IMG/VR virus record: IMGVR_UViG_3300036719_006244
Coordinates: 1 to 38,553 of that record
Direction: 5' to 3' (one strand)
DNA: 38,553 nt
Origin: a virus
Shown here: in pieces, positions 20,705-28,160 of the stretch
Layout: each line of letters begins with the position of its first letter
Position numbering within the stretch: position 1 is the stretch's first letter
Program-made: the position numbers and the translations under genes
The notes under the pieces: generated by a model
Database searches by the model: none
Told to the model about the DNA's origin: nothing
The model's input: only the letters and a program-made list of their open reading frames with translations

Positions 20705-23188
20705 CTACCAGTCGAGCGGAATGTCGCTCTTCTCAGAGGGCTCCGCCTCCGTGTTGGGATCGTCAGGGTCGCCCTCCATCCAGTAGTTCTGAGGATTCCG
20801 TTTGCCTGGAGGTCTGATCCGGACCTTTCGCAGGCCCAGCCTCTTGAGGACATCACCGATCGGCTGCCTCACTCTGTGGAAGTCTTTTTCCTCGATGCTC
20901 AAGTGCTTGCAGATATCAGCCATCAAGTAGGCGGGTCGCCCCACATGGATCGTGCTGGGATGGAGCTGCAGGACCCTGGAGACGGCATCCATCAATGGGT
21001 CGTCCACCATGAAGTTGGTCATGTACTCCTCCACCTGGCTGATCTCGTCAGAGCTGAAGCCATGGGGCTCGCCATCGAGGTAAGCCTTTCGAGCAGCAGA
21101 CCAGATGGCGTCCCGATCGGTCTTGACCTTGTCGAGGTCGATGATCAGGTTCTTCTCGCTGCGAGGTGCGAGGACCTTGCCGGTGACGCGGATGGGAAGA
21201 AACCTCCGATTTCCGGTGGGATCCAGCATGAAGCTGTCATGGTTGGTGTTGCCCGCCAGGACGAAGGACCTGGGATAGGACCTTTCGTTTTGGTATTTGG
21301 GAGCGGACCTGTCGGTGGCTACTGAGACGAGGTTCTTGAGTTCTTCGACGTAGCGGCGCTCAAAGAAGCGGTCGCATTCATCGAGAAGGACAACCCAGCC
21401 TGCATGCAAGACGTGGGGCCTGTCCTTGAGGTAGCCGATCCCCTGCTGCACGGTGGCGCACATGGGGTAGCGATTGAGGTGGTCCGGCGGGGTGAGGTAT
21501 TGGAAGAAAAAGGACTTGCCCTTGTTCTGGTCACCGATGAGGATCATCATCCAGCTGTGCTCGCAGCCAGGTTCAGTGGCCCGTGCAATGGCGCCAATCA
21601 GGAATCGCTGCAGGATGACATTGGCTAGCAAGCGGCCATCGGGGAGTCGGGGGTTGAGGATCTCGTCGTAGGACACCCCGAGGAGTTCTTCTGCGATGGT
21701 GTCCCAGTAGGGAGCAGGTGCAGTGGCAGCGCAGGATTCCAGGTAGTCAGTGACTGGGTTGTAGCGCCGCTCCCATGCCTCCACCTGGAGGATGTCGTGA
21801 ACGCCACCTTTGGGATAGAGGTCTCCCTTGCGCCCTCTGGAGATACGGGTGTAGACGGTGGAGGGGTCGGGAACTTCGGTGATGCCGTCCTTGCCGTCGT
21901 ATTCGATGGTCTGGGTCAGGACGTTCAGTCGCAGGCCTGGGTAGAAGATGCGGATGCGATCCAGGATCTCGTCAGCGGCTCCACCTGCTGATTTGTCTTT
22001 GCTACCTGTGGGGCGGCCTCGGCCTCTTTTGGGCGGAGGGGTGACGGGGTCTGGACTGACGTCGCCGTAACTGATGGTTTCGAAATCGTCATCGAGCTGT
22101 GATTCGATTCCTGCGTCATCAAAGGGCGGCGGCTCGGGCATGGGTAGATCGCTGTCTGCAGGTGCGGGACTGGAGGAGTAGGAGGCGCCCCATTCCAGGA
22201 GGGATGGGGTGGAGGCTCCAAGGACGGGATCATCTGGGTCGATCTCGTGGAGACCCAGGAAATCCTGGTGGGAGTAGCCAGCTACTCCTGGGATGCCGGC
22301 ATCGCTGTATTCACTGCGGAGATGATCAGGCAGGTGCTTGCGCCAGCTGGGGTCCTGCTCTCCCGCCAGGAAGAAGAGAGTCGCCAAGGTGGTGTTGCCA
22401 GAGAAGCCGCGGAAGAAGCGCTCGCTGGTTTGCCGGCGATTCTTGCCCTGGCCGTGGTGACCGCGGGAGGCCCAATCGGACCAGGCCCCATAAAGAGCGT
22501 CACCAACGGATGCCGCCGCTGCTGTGATGCGGATGAAGAGATGCCGCTCGCCATCAGCGGTGGGATTGATGACGTTCTGCAGAACCCATTCCGCCTGGGC
22601 AATGGAGATGGGATCTGCCTCCTCTGTAGCCTGCCGGCGACGCTTGAGGTCCTCTTGCAGTTGTTCCCGTGCTGCATTGATGACGGCTTCCGGGAGTGTG
22701 GCTTCTGGGTGGAGGAGTTTTTGGGTGCCGCCGGAATAGCTGTAGAAGATGCGGCAGGGGTCTGAGCAACTCTTGTCGCTGCCAAGGGTGCCGATCAGCT
22801 GGGTAACGACTGCCTTGTAGAGCTCGGGGTCGTCGATGCGGCAAGGGAGACGGAAGACCACCCGGAAGCGATTGGCTCCGGGCTGAGGCTGATGACTGGC
22901 GGTTGTGTAATAGAGGAGAGCGGAGGCAGCGAGCTCATGGGTCAGGAAGTCCTCCAGGTCCATGCCGTAGTCGATGTCGACCACTGCCAGATCCGCGTAC
23001 TTGAAGGCGGACGTGGTGCGGTGGGTTGAGCTCATGGCAGCAGCAATCCAGCCAGTGCCCGCCCGGATCAATTGGAGGAGGCCGTCACTATCGACTGTTC
23101 GCTGCTGCCAGTTACTGCCGTACTCCTCACGCCAGGCTGGCTTGTCGTGGATTGCCGGGTTGAGCGAGATCGGGAAGGATGGCGGCAT
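20705..23188 (-). CDS. Primase and VapE-like helicase, fused
   Basis: An 827-residue replication protein. The N-terminal about 190 residues look like an archaeo-eukaryotic-type primase/polymerase: LAVVDIDYG (acidic D-x-D near 71-73) and ANRFRVVFRLPCRID. An AT-hook-like RGRGRPTG lies near residue 388. The C-terminal half (about 480-720) matches VapE-family helicases: Walker A IGDQNKGKS (about 551-559), Walker B WVVLLDECD (598-606) and sensor FVLAGNTNHDSFMLDPTGNRRFLPI. Together it would prime and unwind at the origin. It precedes the repeat region in transcription and is divergent from an HTH gene. A weak ribosome-binding site precedes the ATG at 23188. Confidence 0.85.
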   Translation of the reverse strand: MPPSFPISLNPAIHDKPAWREEYGSNWQQRTVDSDGLLQLIRAGTGWIAAAMSSTHRTTSAFKYADLAVVDIDYGMDLEDFLTHELAASALLYYTTASHQPQPGANRFRVVFRLPCRIDDPELYKAVVTQLIGTLGSDKSCSDPCRIFYSYSGGTQKLLHPEATLPEAVINAAREQLQEDLKRRRQATEEADPISIAQAEWVLQNVINPTADGERHLFIRITAAAASVGDALYGAWSDWASRGHHGQGKNRRQTSERFFRGFSGNTTLATLFFLAGEQDPSWRKHLPDHLRSEYSDAGIPGVAGYSHQDFLGLHEIDPDDPVLGASTPSLLEWGASYSSSPAPADSDLPMPEPPPFDDAGIESQLDDDFETISYGDVSPDPVTPPPKRGRGRPTGSKDKSAGGAADEILDRIRIFYPGLRLNVLTQTIEYDGKDGITEVPDPSTVYTRISRGRKGDLYPKGGVHDILQVEAWERRYNPVTDYLESCAATAPAPYWDTIAEELLGVSYDEILNPRLPDGRLLANVILQRFLIGAIARATEPGCEHSWMMILIGDQNKGKSFFFQYLTPPDHLNRYPMCATVQQGIGYLKDRPHVLHAGWVVLLDECDRFFERRYVEELKNLVSVATDRSAPKYQNERSYPRSFVLAGNTNHDSFMLDPTGNRRFLPIRVTGKVLAPRSEKNLIIDLDKVKTDRDAIWSAARKAYLDGEPHGFSSDEISQVEEYMTNFMVDDPLMDAVSRVLQLHPSTIHVGRPAYLMADICKHLSIEEKDFHRVRQPIGDVLKRLGLRKVRIRPPGKRNPQNYWMEGDPDDPNTEAEPSEKSDIPLDW

Positions 23189-23392
23189 TCGGCCGAGGGG
23201 GACCGGAAGGTCTTAGGGCTGCTTAGCTAGTCTGGCGCCTTGCGTGCCCTGTCTTGCAGCACAGGCGCGAAGCCTACTGGGGATCGGGGAAGTTCGCCAG
23301 ATGTGGTTTATTAAATCTTGCATAAGGGATTCAATGTGCAAAAGTTTAAGCAGGACTATCTCAAAAGCGCAGCCCGACTGGGCGTGAGCGAT

Positions 23393-23410
23393 TGACAGGT
23401 GCTACTGTCC
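23393..23410. promoter_or_regulatory. -35-like TTGACA with inverted repeat
   Basis: TTGACA (23393-23398) overlaps GACAG (23395-23399) and CTGTC (23406-23410), a 5-bp inverted repeat with a 6-base centre, 31 bases before the HTH gene. This is a plausible promoter with an operator for autoregulation in the 252-bp divergent intergenic region. A good -10 at 17 bases is not obvious, so this is tentative. Confidence 0.35.
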
Positions 23411-23440
23411 GATCTCGCTCAATACGCAAGGTAGGACCCA

Positions 23441-24061
23441 GTGCCGGCAAGACGAAGCTCAATCAAGGATAACGACTCCACCTATTACGAGCGATTCGCC
23501 GCAGCACTCCGTCAAGTGATGGCAAGACACGAATGGAGCGAGAGGCGTCTTGCATCGGAACTGGGTATCACGATAGGAACGACTCAGAAGTACTTTCGTG
23601 CAGGGGTGCACCCATTGCGGGTTTCGACTGGGATCAACAAGCGCCTCTCAGTACTGATGGGGATCACGCTGGACGCGCTGGTCGCGTACTACGAAACAGG
23701 AGTCTACGAAAGCGATATCTCGTTCGAGGATGTCGTGTCGTGGATTCGCTCCAGTGCAGGTGCAGGGCACATCTCGGGAATGTTGGAGGCCATGACGACA
23801 GCGAGCCAGAGGAGTATCCCGGCTGCGGCTCTCCCACCGGCAGAAGAGAAGCCGCTTTACTCGTGGCCCAGGGAGGAGCTTGTAGCCGCGGAGGTGCCCG
23901 AGTGGCTACAGGAGAAGATGGGATTGACGACCGAGGCGCTGGACCTGCTCGAGAGGGAGGGGACGTTCAGCGATGAGTTGGTTGCTGCGTTCGCGGTGGC
24001 TACCAACCTGGAGGAGGAGGCCGTCCGAGAAGCATTCACCAACAGGGAGGCGGTTGCCTAG
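23441..24061 (+). CDS. HTH transcription regulator
   Basis: A 206-residue protein, GTG start after AAGGTAGG. Residues 22-70 have an XRE-type helix-turn-helix: VMARHEWSERRLASELGITIGTTQKYFRAG, with following INKRLSVLMGITLDALVAYYETG. The C-terminal 100 residues are helical and acidic, ending in NLEEEAVREAFTN, possibly an oligomerisation region. Divergent from the primase gene, it is the best candidate for a regulator of early genes or lysogeny. No LexA/CI-type protease motif is seen. Confidence 0.7.
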   Translation: MPARRSSIKDNDSTYYERFAAALRQVMARHEWSERRLASELGITIGTTQKYFRAGVHPLRVSTGINKRLSVLMGITLDALVAYYETGVYESDISFEDVVSWIRSSAGAGHISGMLEAMTTASQRSIPAAALPPAEEKPLYSWPREELVAAEVPEWLQEKMGLTTEALDLLEREGTFSDELVAAFAVATNLEEEAVREAFTNREAVA

Positions 24062-24081
24062 GCGGGCAGGATGCATGCTAT

Positions 24082-24204
24082 GGTAATCACGTTCCTTCGA
24101 TTGAAGGGTCGAAGGAACCTCTTGGTGTGACCGGGGTGAGCCGGACATTACGACTAGAGGGTAAGTGGGATTCAGAGCTCTCCGTGGTAGGGGAGCTTTT
24201 TTTT
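24082..24204 (+). ncRNA. Candidate small structured RNA ending in terminator
   Basis: The 209 bases between the HTH gene and the gene at 24271 carry three hairpins on the + strand: GTTCCTTCGA/TCGAAGGAAC (24091-24118, perfect 10 bp), CCGG...CCGG (24131-24144) and a terminator (24176-24204). A TATGGT sequence at 24079-24084 could be a -10. No open frame is convincing. This may be the 3' end of the regulator mRNA, or an independent RNA of about 115 bases. Confidence 0.35.
24176..24204 (+). terminator. Rho-independent terminator
   Basis: Stem AGCTCTCC (24176-24183) with GGGGAGCT (24190-24197), one G-U pair, a 6-base loop, and a run of eight T ending at 24204. It would end transcripts from the HTH gene before the next block of plus-strand genes. 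Confidence 0.85.
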
Positions 24205-24213
24205 GGCAAGAAG

Positions 24214-24253
24214 GGGCCAGAAGCTGCACTTCGTTAGGATTAAAGGCAGCAGG
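24214..24253. repeat. 40-bp direct repeat, copy 1
   Basis: Identical to 25227-25266 except for one base (G24246 against C). Copy 1 lies 17 bases before the gene at 24271. Read in frame, its first part spells GPEAALR and a stop, the same end that copy 2 gives the gene ending at 25250, so it looks like a gene-end remnant or a reused leader. Confidence 0.95.
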
Positions 24254-24270
24254 TACAGGCGTCTTCCAAT

Positions 24271-24846
24271 ATGAGCCGACCAAGGCGGATGGCTGCTGAC
24301 GATAACGTCCGAGATGCAATAGCTGCGATCTTGGCCCTTAGCGCTGGGATCCCCGCGGCTGGGGCTGCGCTGGACGTGGCGACAGGTGATCCCACCTCCA
24401 CGAACTCCGGCGAGATTCCAATGAACGCTGGACTAGCCCTCATGGGACTTGGCGGCGCCGTCCTAGGGGGAGATGTAGCCGCAAGGATTAGTCCCCACGG
24501 CGAAACGCGATTGGCGCGTGAGCTGCTGCCAATTGCCATTAGAAGAGAGTTGCTGGCCCTGGAAGCTCGTCATAAGAAGATTGACACTCCGAGCGATATT
24601 CAGAAGTTGGCCAATACACGCAGGGCGCTGGATCGGATGGAACAAGGGGTAGAGCAAAGAATGCAAGCCCAGGTCGACGAGAGGAGGAGCCAGGGCCATG
24701 ATCGTCCCGGCATCCTGTACCCGCCCGGCTCAGAGGGACTCAGGAAATTCCGCCGGAACGGAGTGAATGGGCTGATTGCCGGCGCTGGACTTGGAGGAGC
24801 GCTGGGAAGTCTTTACGCCCTGAGCGCGATGGAGGACAGGCCATGA
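24271..24846 (+). CDS. Ala/Gly-rich putative virion protein
   Basis: A 191-residue protein with two Gly/Ala-rich hydrophobic stretches near the N-terminus (AIAAILALSAGIPAAGAAL; GLALMGLGGAVLGGDVAA), a charged helical middle (about 75-130), and a third at the end (GVNGLIAGAGLGGALGSLYAL). Phage internal or ejection-type proteins often have such hairpins. It starts after the first copy of the 40-bp repeat, and overlaps the next gene by ATGA. Family not recognised. Confidence 0.6.
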   Translation: MSRPRRMAADDNVRDAIAAILALSAGIPAAGAALDVATGDPTSTNSGEIPMNAGLALMGLGGAVLGGDVAARISPHGETRLARELLPIAIRRELLALEARHKKIDTPSDIQKLANTRRALDRMEQGVEQRMQAQVDERRSQGHDRPGILYPPGSEGLRKFRRNGVNGLIAGAGLGGALGSLYALSAMEDRP

Positions 24847-25250
24847 AACCTGCTCGCATGGCTGGCACGTTGCTCGGCGTCGGAGCGGCAGGCGCTGGCG
24901 GCTATGGATTGAATGAATTGATCAGGTACCTGGAGGAGCAGCGCACGCCCATGCATTCCCAGGAAATGACACAGGCCGATCACGCCAAGAACAACATAGG
25001 AGGCATGCGAGAGAAATACAGCAAGCTTGCCGTAGAGGAGCTCGCCCTGTTTGAAGGTCTCAGGCAGGGAATGATGGCCGGAGAAATCAGTGGAGAAGAG
25101 ATCAACACCCTGGCACTCAACGGAGATCTACCACCGCGGGTCATGAATCTACTGACAGATGTACATGACTGGGGTCGGGTCCAGCCCTACCCATTCGACA
25201 ACGAGTCCGTGATGGAGGCCATGCAAGGGCCAGAAGCTGCACTTCGTTAG
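24843..25250 (+). CDS. Small membrane-hairpin putative virion protein
   Basis: A 135-residue protein with Gly/Ala-rich hydrophobic N-terminus (MAGTLLGVGAAGAGGYGLNELI) and a helical, acidic body (KYSKLAVEELALFEGLRQGM; GEISGEEINTLALNGDLPPRVMNLLTDV). Its end GPEAALR is encoded within copy 2 of the 40-bp repeat. It overlaps the previous gene by ATGA. Confidence 0.6.
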   Translation: MKPARMAGTLLGVGAAGAGGYGLNELIRYLEEQRTPMHSQEMTQADHAKNNIGGMREKYSKLAVEELALFEGLRQGMMAGEISGEEINTLALNGDLPPRVMNLLTDVHDWGRVQPYPFDNESVMEAMQGPEAALR

Positions 25251-25266
25251 GATTAAAGCCAGCAGG
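25227..25266. repeat. 40-bp direct repeat, copy 2
   Basis: One mismatch against 24214-24253. It spans the end of the gene stopping at 25250 and stops 15 bases before the start at 25282, which mirrors copy 1 (17 bases before 24271). Confidence 0.95.
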
Positions 25267-25281
25267 CGTAGCAAGGCAGCC

Positions 25282-26202
25282 ATGGATCAACGGCCAGCGG
25301 CTGTAAAGATCATTGAGTTTTTCACCGATACACCACTAGGGGAAGAGATCCTAGAGGGTGGCGGAGGAGGGCTGATTGCTGGTCTATCCCAGGTAGGCAC
25401 AGATAAATCGCCGGGCCAGATCGCCCTGGAGACAGCGACAGCCATGCTTGGTGGTATTGCCTTGGGCAAAGCAGGAAGGGGCATCGGAGCAAAGCTAGGG
25501 AAACGCATTCACAAAGGAGAGCTCCAGAATCCGACGTTGCAGTTCATTGGCCGAACTTTTGGAAATGAAACCACAGCCAAGGGGTTAAAGCAGAACGCGC
25601 TTCTAGGGCGCGAGCTCATCAAAGATGAATTACTCTCTGAGGCCTCAAGCCGCTTAGCTCGTGAGGCAGTCAGCGATCCGGAATTTTTCATGAGCCGCTA
25701 TGGGATCTCAGCTGAGCAATTCCAGGACTATGCCAGCAGGGTGCAAATGGGACAAAGGGGCGCCGCCGTTGCCAAGACCCTGGAGTCGATGCCTCCCGAG
25801 CAGCGCAAGGCAATCAGTGAAACCCTGATGAAAAAACTTGGCCCCTACGAGGAAGTCGAGCAACTGATACGCGGAACAGCCCACAACAATTTTGATGAAA
25901 ACATTGCCAGGTTTATGGCCAACCGAGAAGCAATAGCCGGCGAGATCGGCAAAGCTGCGGGGGGCCAATACGGAGAGGCGTTGGGCGACATGTTTAGCCG
26001 GATCACTAGCGGCCTTGACGCTCCCGTTCAACAGGTCACCGGAGAGCACCTTGGTAAAGCGATTGGCCGATTTGCTGGTGATGAAGTCGGCATCCTTGGA
26101 GGGATGGCCGTGGGCTCCCTGCTCGCCCAACAGCTCGGCATGGAAAGCCCGAAGGACAAGAAGATCCGCGAATTGGAAGATAGACTAGCCCGCGGAGGAT
26201 GA
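25282..26202 (+). CDS. Gly/Ala-rich helical putative virion protein
   Basis: A 306-residue protein. Residues 25-85 hold Gly-rich hydrophobic segments (GGGGGLIAGLSQVG, TAMLGGIALGKAGRGIGAKLG). The middle is helical and charged. The end returns to a Gly/Leu segment (GILGGMAVGSLLAQQLG) with a charged tail. Repeated hydrophobic Gly-rich hairpins suggest a membrane-active or internal virion protein delivered with DNA; no known family is recognised. ATG at 25282 follows the second 40-bp repeat. Confidence 0.6.
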   Translation: MDQRPAAVKIIEFFTDTPLGEEILEGGGGGLIAGLSQVGTDKSPGQIALETATAMLGGIALGKAGRGIGAKLGKRIHKGELQNPTLQFIGRTFGNETTAKGLKQNALLGRELIKDELLSEASSRLAREAVSDPEFFMSRYGISAEQFQDYASRVQMGQRGAAVAKTLESMPPEQRKAISETLMKKLGPYEEVEQLIRGTAHNNFDENIARFMANREAIAGEIGKAAGGQYGEALGDMFSRITSGLDAPVQQVTGEHLGKAIGRFAGDEVGILGGMAVGSLLAQQLGMESPKDKKIRELEDRLARGG

Positions 26203-26209
26203 ACCACCC

Positions 26210-26329
26210 ATGACACGCAAAGCCGGAGACAAACTTGCCGCCGCCTGCTGGGAGAACTACGAGGCTATTGGCACCAAGGTGAAAGATGGCCGAAAGGTGC
26301 CGAATTGTGTGCCCGTGAAGAATGCTTGA
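26210..26329 (+). CDS. Small phage protein with KVPNCVPVK motif
   Basis: A 39-residue protein, MTRKAGDKLAAACWENYEAI then GTKVKDGRKVPNCVPVKNA. The YEAIGTKVKDGRKVPNCVPVK ending is a pattern I recognise at the end of many small phage proteins, so it is likely a real gene despite the length. It follows the virion-type gene by 7 bases and its TGA overlaps the next ATG (TGATG). Confidence 0.6.
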   Translation: MTRKAGDKLAAACWENYEAIGTKVKDGRKVPNCVPVKNA

Positions 26330-26394
26330 TGGCCAAGATCTGTGAAGAACAAGCACTGGCAGATCTCTTCATTGGCGCAACTGCGGAGCGATGA
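26329..26394 (+). CDS. Very short frame after the KVPNCVPVK gene
   Basis: A 21-residue frame, MAKICEEQALADLFIGATAER, starting at a TGATG overlap. Only the overlap supports it; it may be a spurious or vestigial frame. Confidence 0.25.
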   Translation: MAKICEEQALADLFIGATAER

Positions 26395-26485
26395 GCAAGG
26401 GGATAGCCCATCCTCGCTAGCCTGGTCTTGCGCTTAAACCCCAGCGAGACTGAGCCCTTTGTCTCACAGGATTGAAGGATCGGAG

Positions 26486-26773
26486 TTGGTCTCGAAGCGG
26501 GCCACCAAGAACAGTTTCAGGCGAGAGATCATCAACGCGTGGGACGGCTGCTGCAGTTACTGCGGATGCCAGCCCGAGAAGGTCACCCTTGATCATGTCG
26601 TTCCCAAGATCAAGGGTGGCACCACGAAGAGATCGAACCTGGTGCCAGCCTGTGCTTCGTGCAATGTCTCAAAGAATCACTGCGACGTTTGGCAGTGGTA
26701 CACGGAGCAGCCGTTCTACTGCGCCGACAAAGAGCAAGCGATCAGGAGCTGGCTATCGAATGGACCGGTCTAG
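26486..26773 (+). CDS. HNH endonuclease
   Basis: A 95-residue HNH nuclease. Zinc ligands and motif: CSYCG, then LDHVVPKIKGGTTKRSNLVPACASCN, with D-H as the metal/general base, N in the middle and CxxC pairs. SKRATKNSFRREIINAWDG precedes. Either a mobile nuclease or one assisting phage packaging/recombination. The TTG start at 26486 is chosen because AAGGAT lies five bases before; TTG at 26459 is an alternative. It is convergent with dCTP deaminase, 6 bases apart. Confidence 0.8.
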   Translation: MVSKRATKNSFRREIINAWDGCCSYCGCQPEKVTLDHVVPKIKGGTTKRSNLVPACASCNVSKNHCDVWQWYTEQPFYCADKEQAIRSWLSNGPV

Positions 26774-26779
26774 CGCTGT

Positions 26780-27397
26780 TCACACTCTTGCGAGTACGAC
26801 CTTCTCCGGCTGGTGCTGATACTTGCCATCGCGGTCCTCGTAGGTGACATCACAGGGATCCCCCTCGAAGAACAGGAGCTGGCAAACGCCTTCATTGGCG
26901 TAGATGCGGCAGTCAGCCCCTGAGGAGTTGCTGAACTCCAGGGTGAGATTGCCCTCCCAGCCGGCCTCGGCGGGAGTTGTGTTGAGAATGATACCTAGGC
27001 GGGCGTAAGTGCTCTTGCCCAGGCAGACGACCGTGACATTGGCTGGGACCTTGAGCTTCTCCCGGGCAACCCCGAGTCCATAGGAGTGGGCCGGGAGGAT
27101 GAAGTAGGTCCCATCGCTGTCTGAGTGCAGGGCAGCAGGCTCCAGGTTGTCGGGGTTGAACCGCTTGGGGTCCATCACCGTGCCGGGGACGTGGCGGAAG
27201 ATCAGGAACTCCTTGGGCGAGAGACGCAGGTCGTACCCATAGGAGCTGCAGCCGTAGGACAGGACGGGGCACCGCATCGGGCCATACGGCTCAAGGCCGC
27301 CGAGGCTCACATACACCTCCCGCACCAGCTCCGGAGTGAACGGTTCGATCATTCCAGCAGAGGCCTGCTGCTTAATCCAGCGGTCGTTCTTCAGCAT
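26780..27397 (-). CDS. dcd: dCTP deaminase
   Basis: A 205-residue trimeric dUTPase-fold enzyme converting dCTP to dUTP (or dUMP if bifunctional). Seen: LSYGCSSYGYDLRLSP, YFILPAHSYGLGVAREKLKVP, GKSTYARLGIILNTTPAEAGWEGNLTLEFSNSS and FFEGDPCDVTYEDRDGKYQ. The catalytic segment with GKSTYAR and the Glu of WEG follow the bacterial Dcd pattern. Its product feeds dUMP to ThyX. ATG at 27397 follows the upstream TAA by four bases. Confidence 0.9.
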   Translation of the reverse strand: MLKNDRWIKQQASAGMIEPFTPELVREVYVSLGGLEPYGPMRCPVLSYGCSSYGYDLRLSPKEFLIFRHVPGTVMDPKRFNPDNLEPAALHSDSDGTYFILPAHSYGLGVAREKLKVPANVTVVCLGKSTYARLGIILNTTPAEAGWEGNLTLEFSNSSGADCRIYANEGVCQLLFFEGDPCDVTYEDRDGKYQHQPEKVVLARV

Positions 27398-27401
27398 GGG
27401 T

Positions 27402-27638
27402 TTAGGGCACGTAGCCCATGACGATGCCCAGGGGAACGATGGGGATCCCAATGGCTCGGATCACAACAACGCCGCCTAGGGGGTCAAAGCTGGAGCCAGC
27501 GAGCTTGATGATGTTGCTGACCCAGCCGTAGGAGCCACCGCCCACGATGGCAGCGAAGAGTAAGCCAACACCGATGCTCTGAAGGCGAAAGATGATCGAG
27601 GGACTGCGGGCCATGGGGTGAAAGGATTGGGCTTTCAT
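27402..27638 (-). CDS. Small membrane protein upstream of dcd
   Basis: A 78-residue protein with two hydrophobic segments (GVGLLFAAIVGGGSYGWV, and VVVIRAIGIPIVPLGIVMGY), basic N-terminus. It precedes dcd in the same direction by four bases. A holin, membrane anchor or superinfection factor could look like this; no family is recognised. ATG at 27638 is used. Confidence 0.5.
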   Translation of the reverse strand: MKAQSFHPMARSPSIIFRLQSIGVGLLFAAIVGGGSYGWVSNIIKLAGSSFDPLGGVVVIRAIGIPIVPLGIVMGYVP

Positions 27639-27685
27639 TATGACCGACACGGCTGGCAGTGGCAAGCAAGTGGTGCTCGGGGATG

Positions 27686-27708
27686 TAAGCACTTATACCC
27701 ACTGCTTA
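27686..27708. promoter_or_regulatory. Inverted repeat in divergent intergenic region
   Basis: TAAGCA (27686-27691) and TGCTTA (27703-27708) with 11 bases between, in the 108 bases separating the divergent membrane and secreted protein genes. A TAGAAT (27714-27719), a -10 candidate for the plus-strand gene, follows. Possible operator/promoter. Confidence 0.35.
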
Positions 27709-27746
27709 TTCGGTAGAATACCTTTTGACCTGAACGGAGCGAAAGC

Positions 27747-28037
27747 TTGCACAGGAAAGCAATCAATTGGCTAGGCACAGCACACATCCCCTGGGCGGCG
27801 CTGCTGCTTGGGCTGGCGCTAGGGCAGGCCGTTGCTGCAAATGCAGCACCCGAGGGGCACATGGTGCAGACACTGCGTTACGGGGACAGGCGCCACTGCG
27901 TCAGTGCTGGCGATCTATACGCCCCGGATCGATGGAAGCTGTGGCTGATTTGGGCTCCCAGGAGGGATTGCCAGGAAACGCCTGTAAATCTTGTCGCGCA
28001 TCGCGGGGCTGTTGGCGTTTGGCACCCCTTCCAGTGA
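27747..28037 (+). CDS. Small secreted protein with signal peptide
   Basis: A 96-residue protein starting at TTG (GGAGCGAA at 27734-27741 as ribosome site). Basic start MHRK, hydrophobic core WAALLLGLALGQAVA, and an A-x-A cleavage site around residues 31-34 (AANAAPE). The mature part has two Cys (HCVSAGDLY, RDCQETP), which could form a disulphide. Secreted small proteins in phages can be lysogenic conversion or exclusion factors; function unknown. It lies on the plus strand between minus-strand genes, as a moron would. Confidence 0.55.
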   Translation: MHRKAINWLGTAHIPWAALLLGLALGQAVAANAAPEGHMVQTLRYGDRRHCVSAGDLYAPDRWKLWLIWAPRRDCQETPVNLVAHRGAVGVWHPFQ

Positions 28038-28063
28038 ACGCCCCGGAACGTAAGGAGTGTCCA

Positions 28064-28122
28064 CCCTGAAGCTAGGCCCCCCCCCCGCAATGGCGTCTTA
28101 CAGGAGGGGCGCTACTTCAGGG
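28064..28122. terminator. Long hairpin with C10 tract, possible two-way terminator
   Basis: Outer arms CCCTGAAG (28064-28071) and CTTCAGGG (28115-28122), inner TAG/CTA and GCCCC/GGGGC. It contains ten consecutive C (28077-28086). It lies between the convergent genes ending at 28037 (plus) and 28161 (minus). No T tract is present on the plus strand. Confidence 0.45.
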
Positions 28123-28160
28123 CTGAATGCCATTCGCATGGTTGATTGGGGGAGGTGTCC

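Noticed and set aside
20327-20856. Open frames across the repeat-rich region
   Set aside because: They are short, lack ribosome sites and overlap the primase-helicase end; non-coding is more likely.
22247-22765. Plus-strand frame within the primase-helicase gene
   Set aside because: It is antisense to a protein with clear primase and Walker motifs.
24082-24204. Possible tRNA
   Set aside because: Hairpins are present but there is no seven-base acceptor stem, anticodon arm or T-arm in tRNA order.
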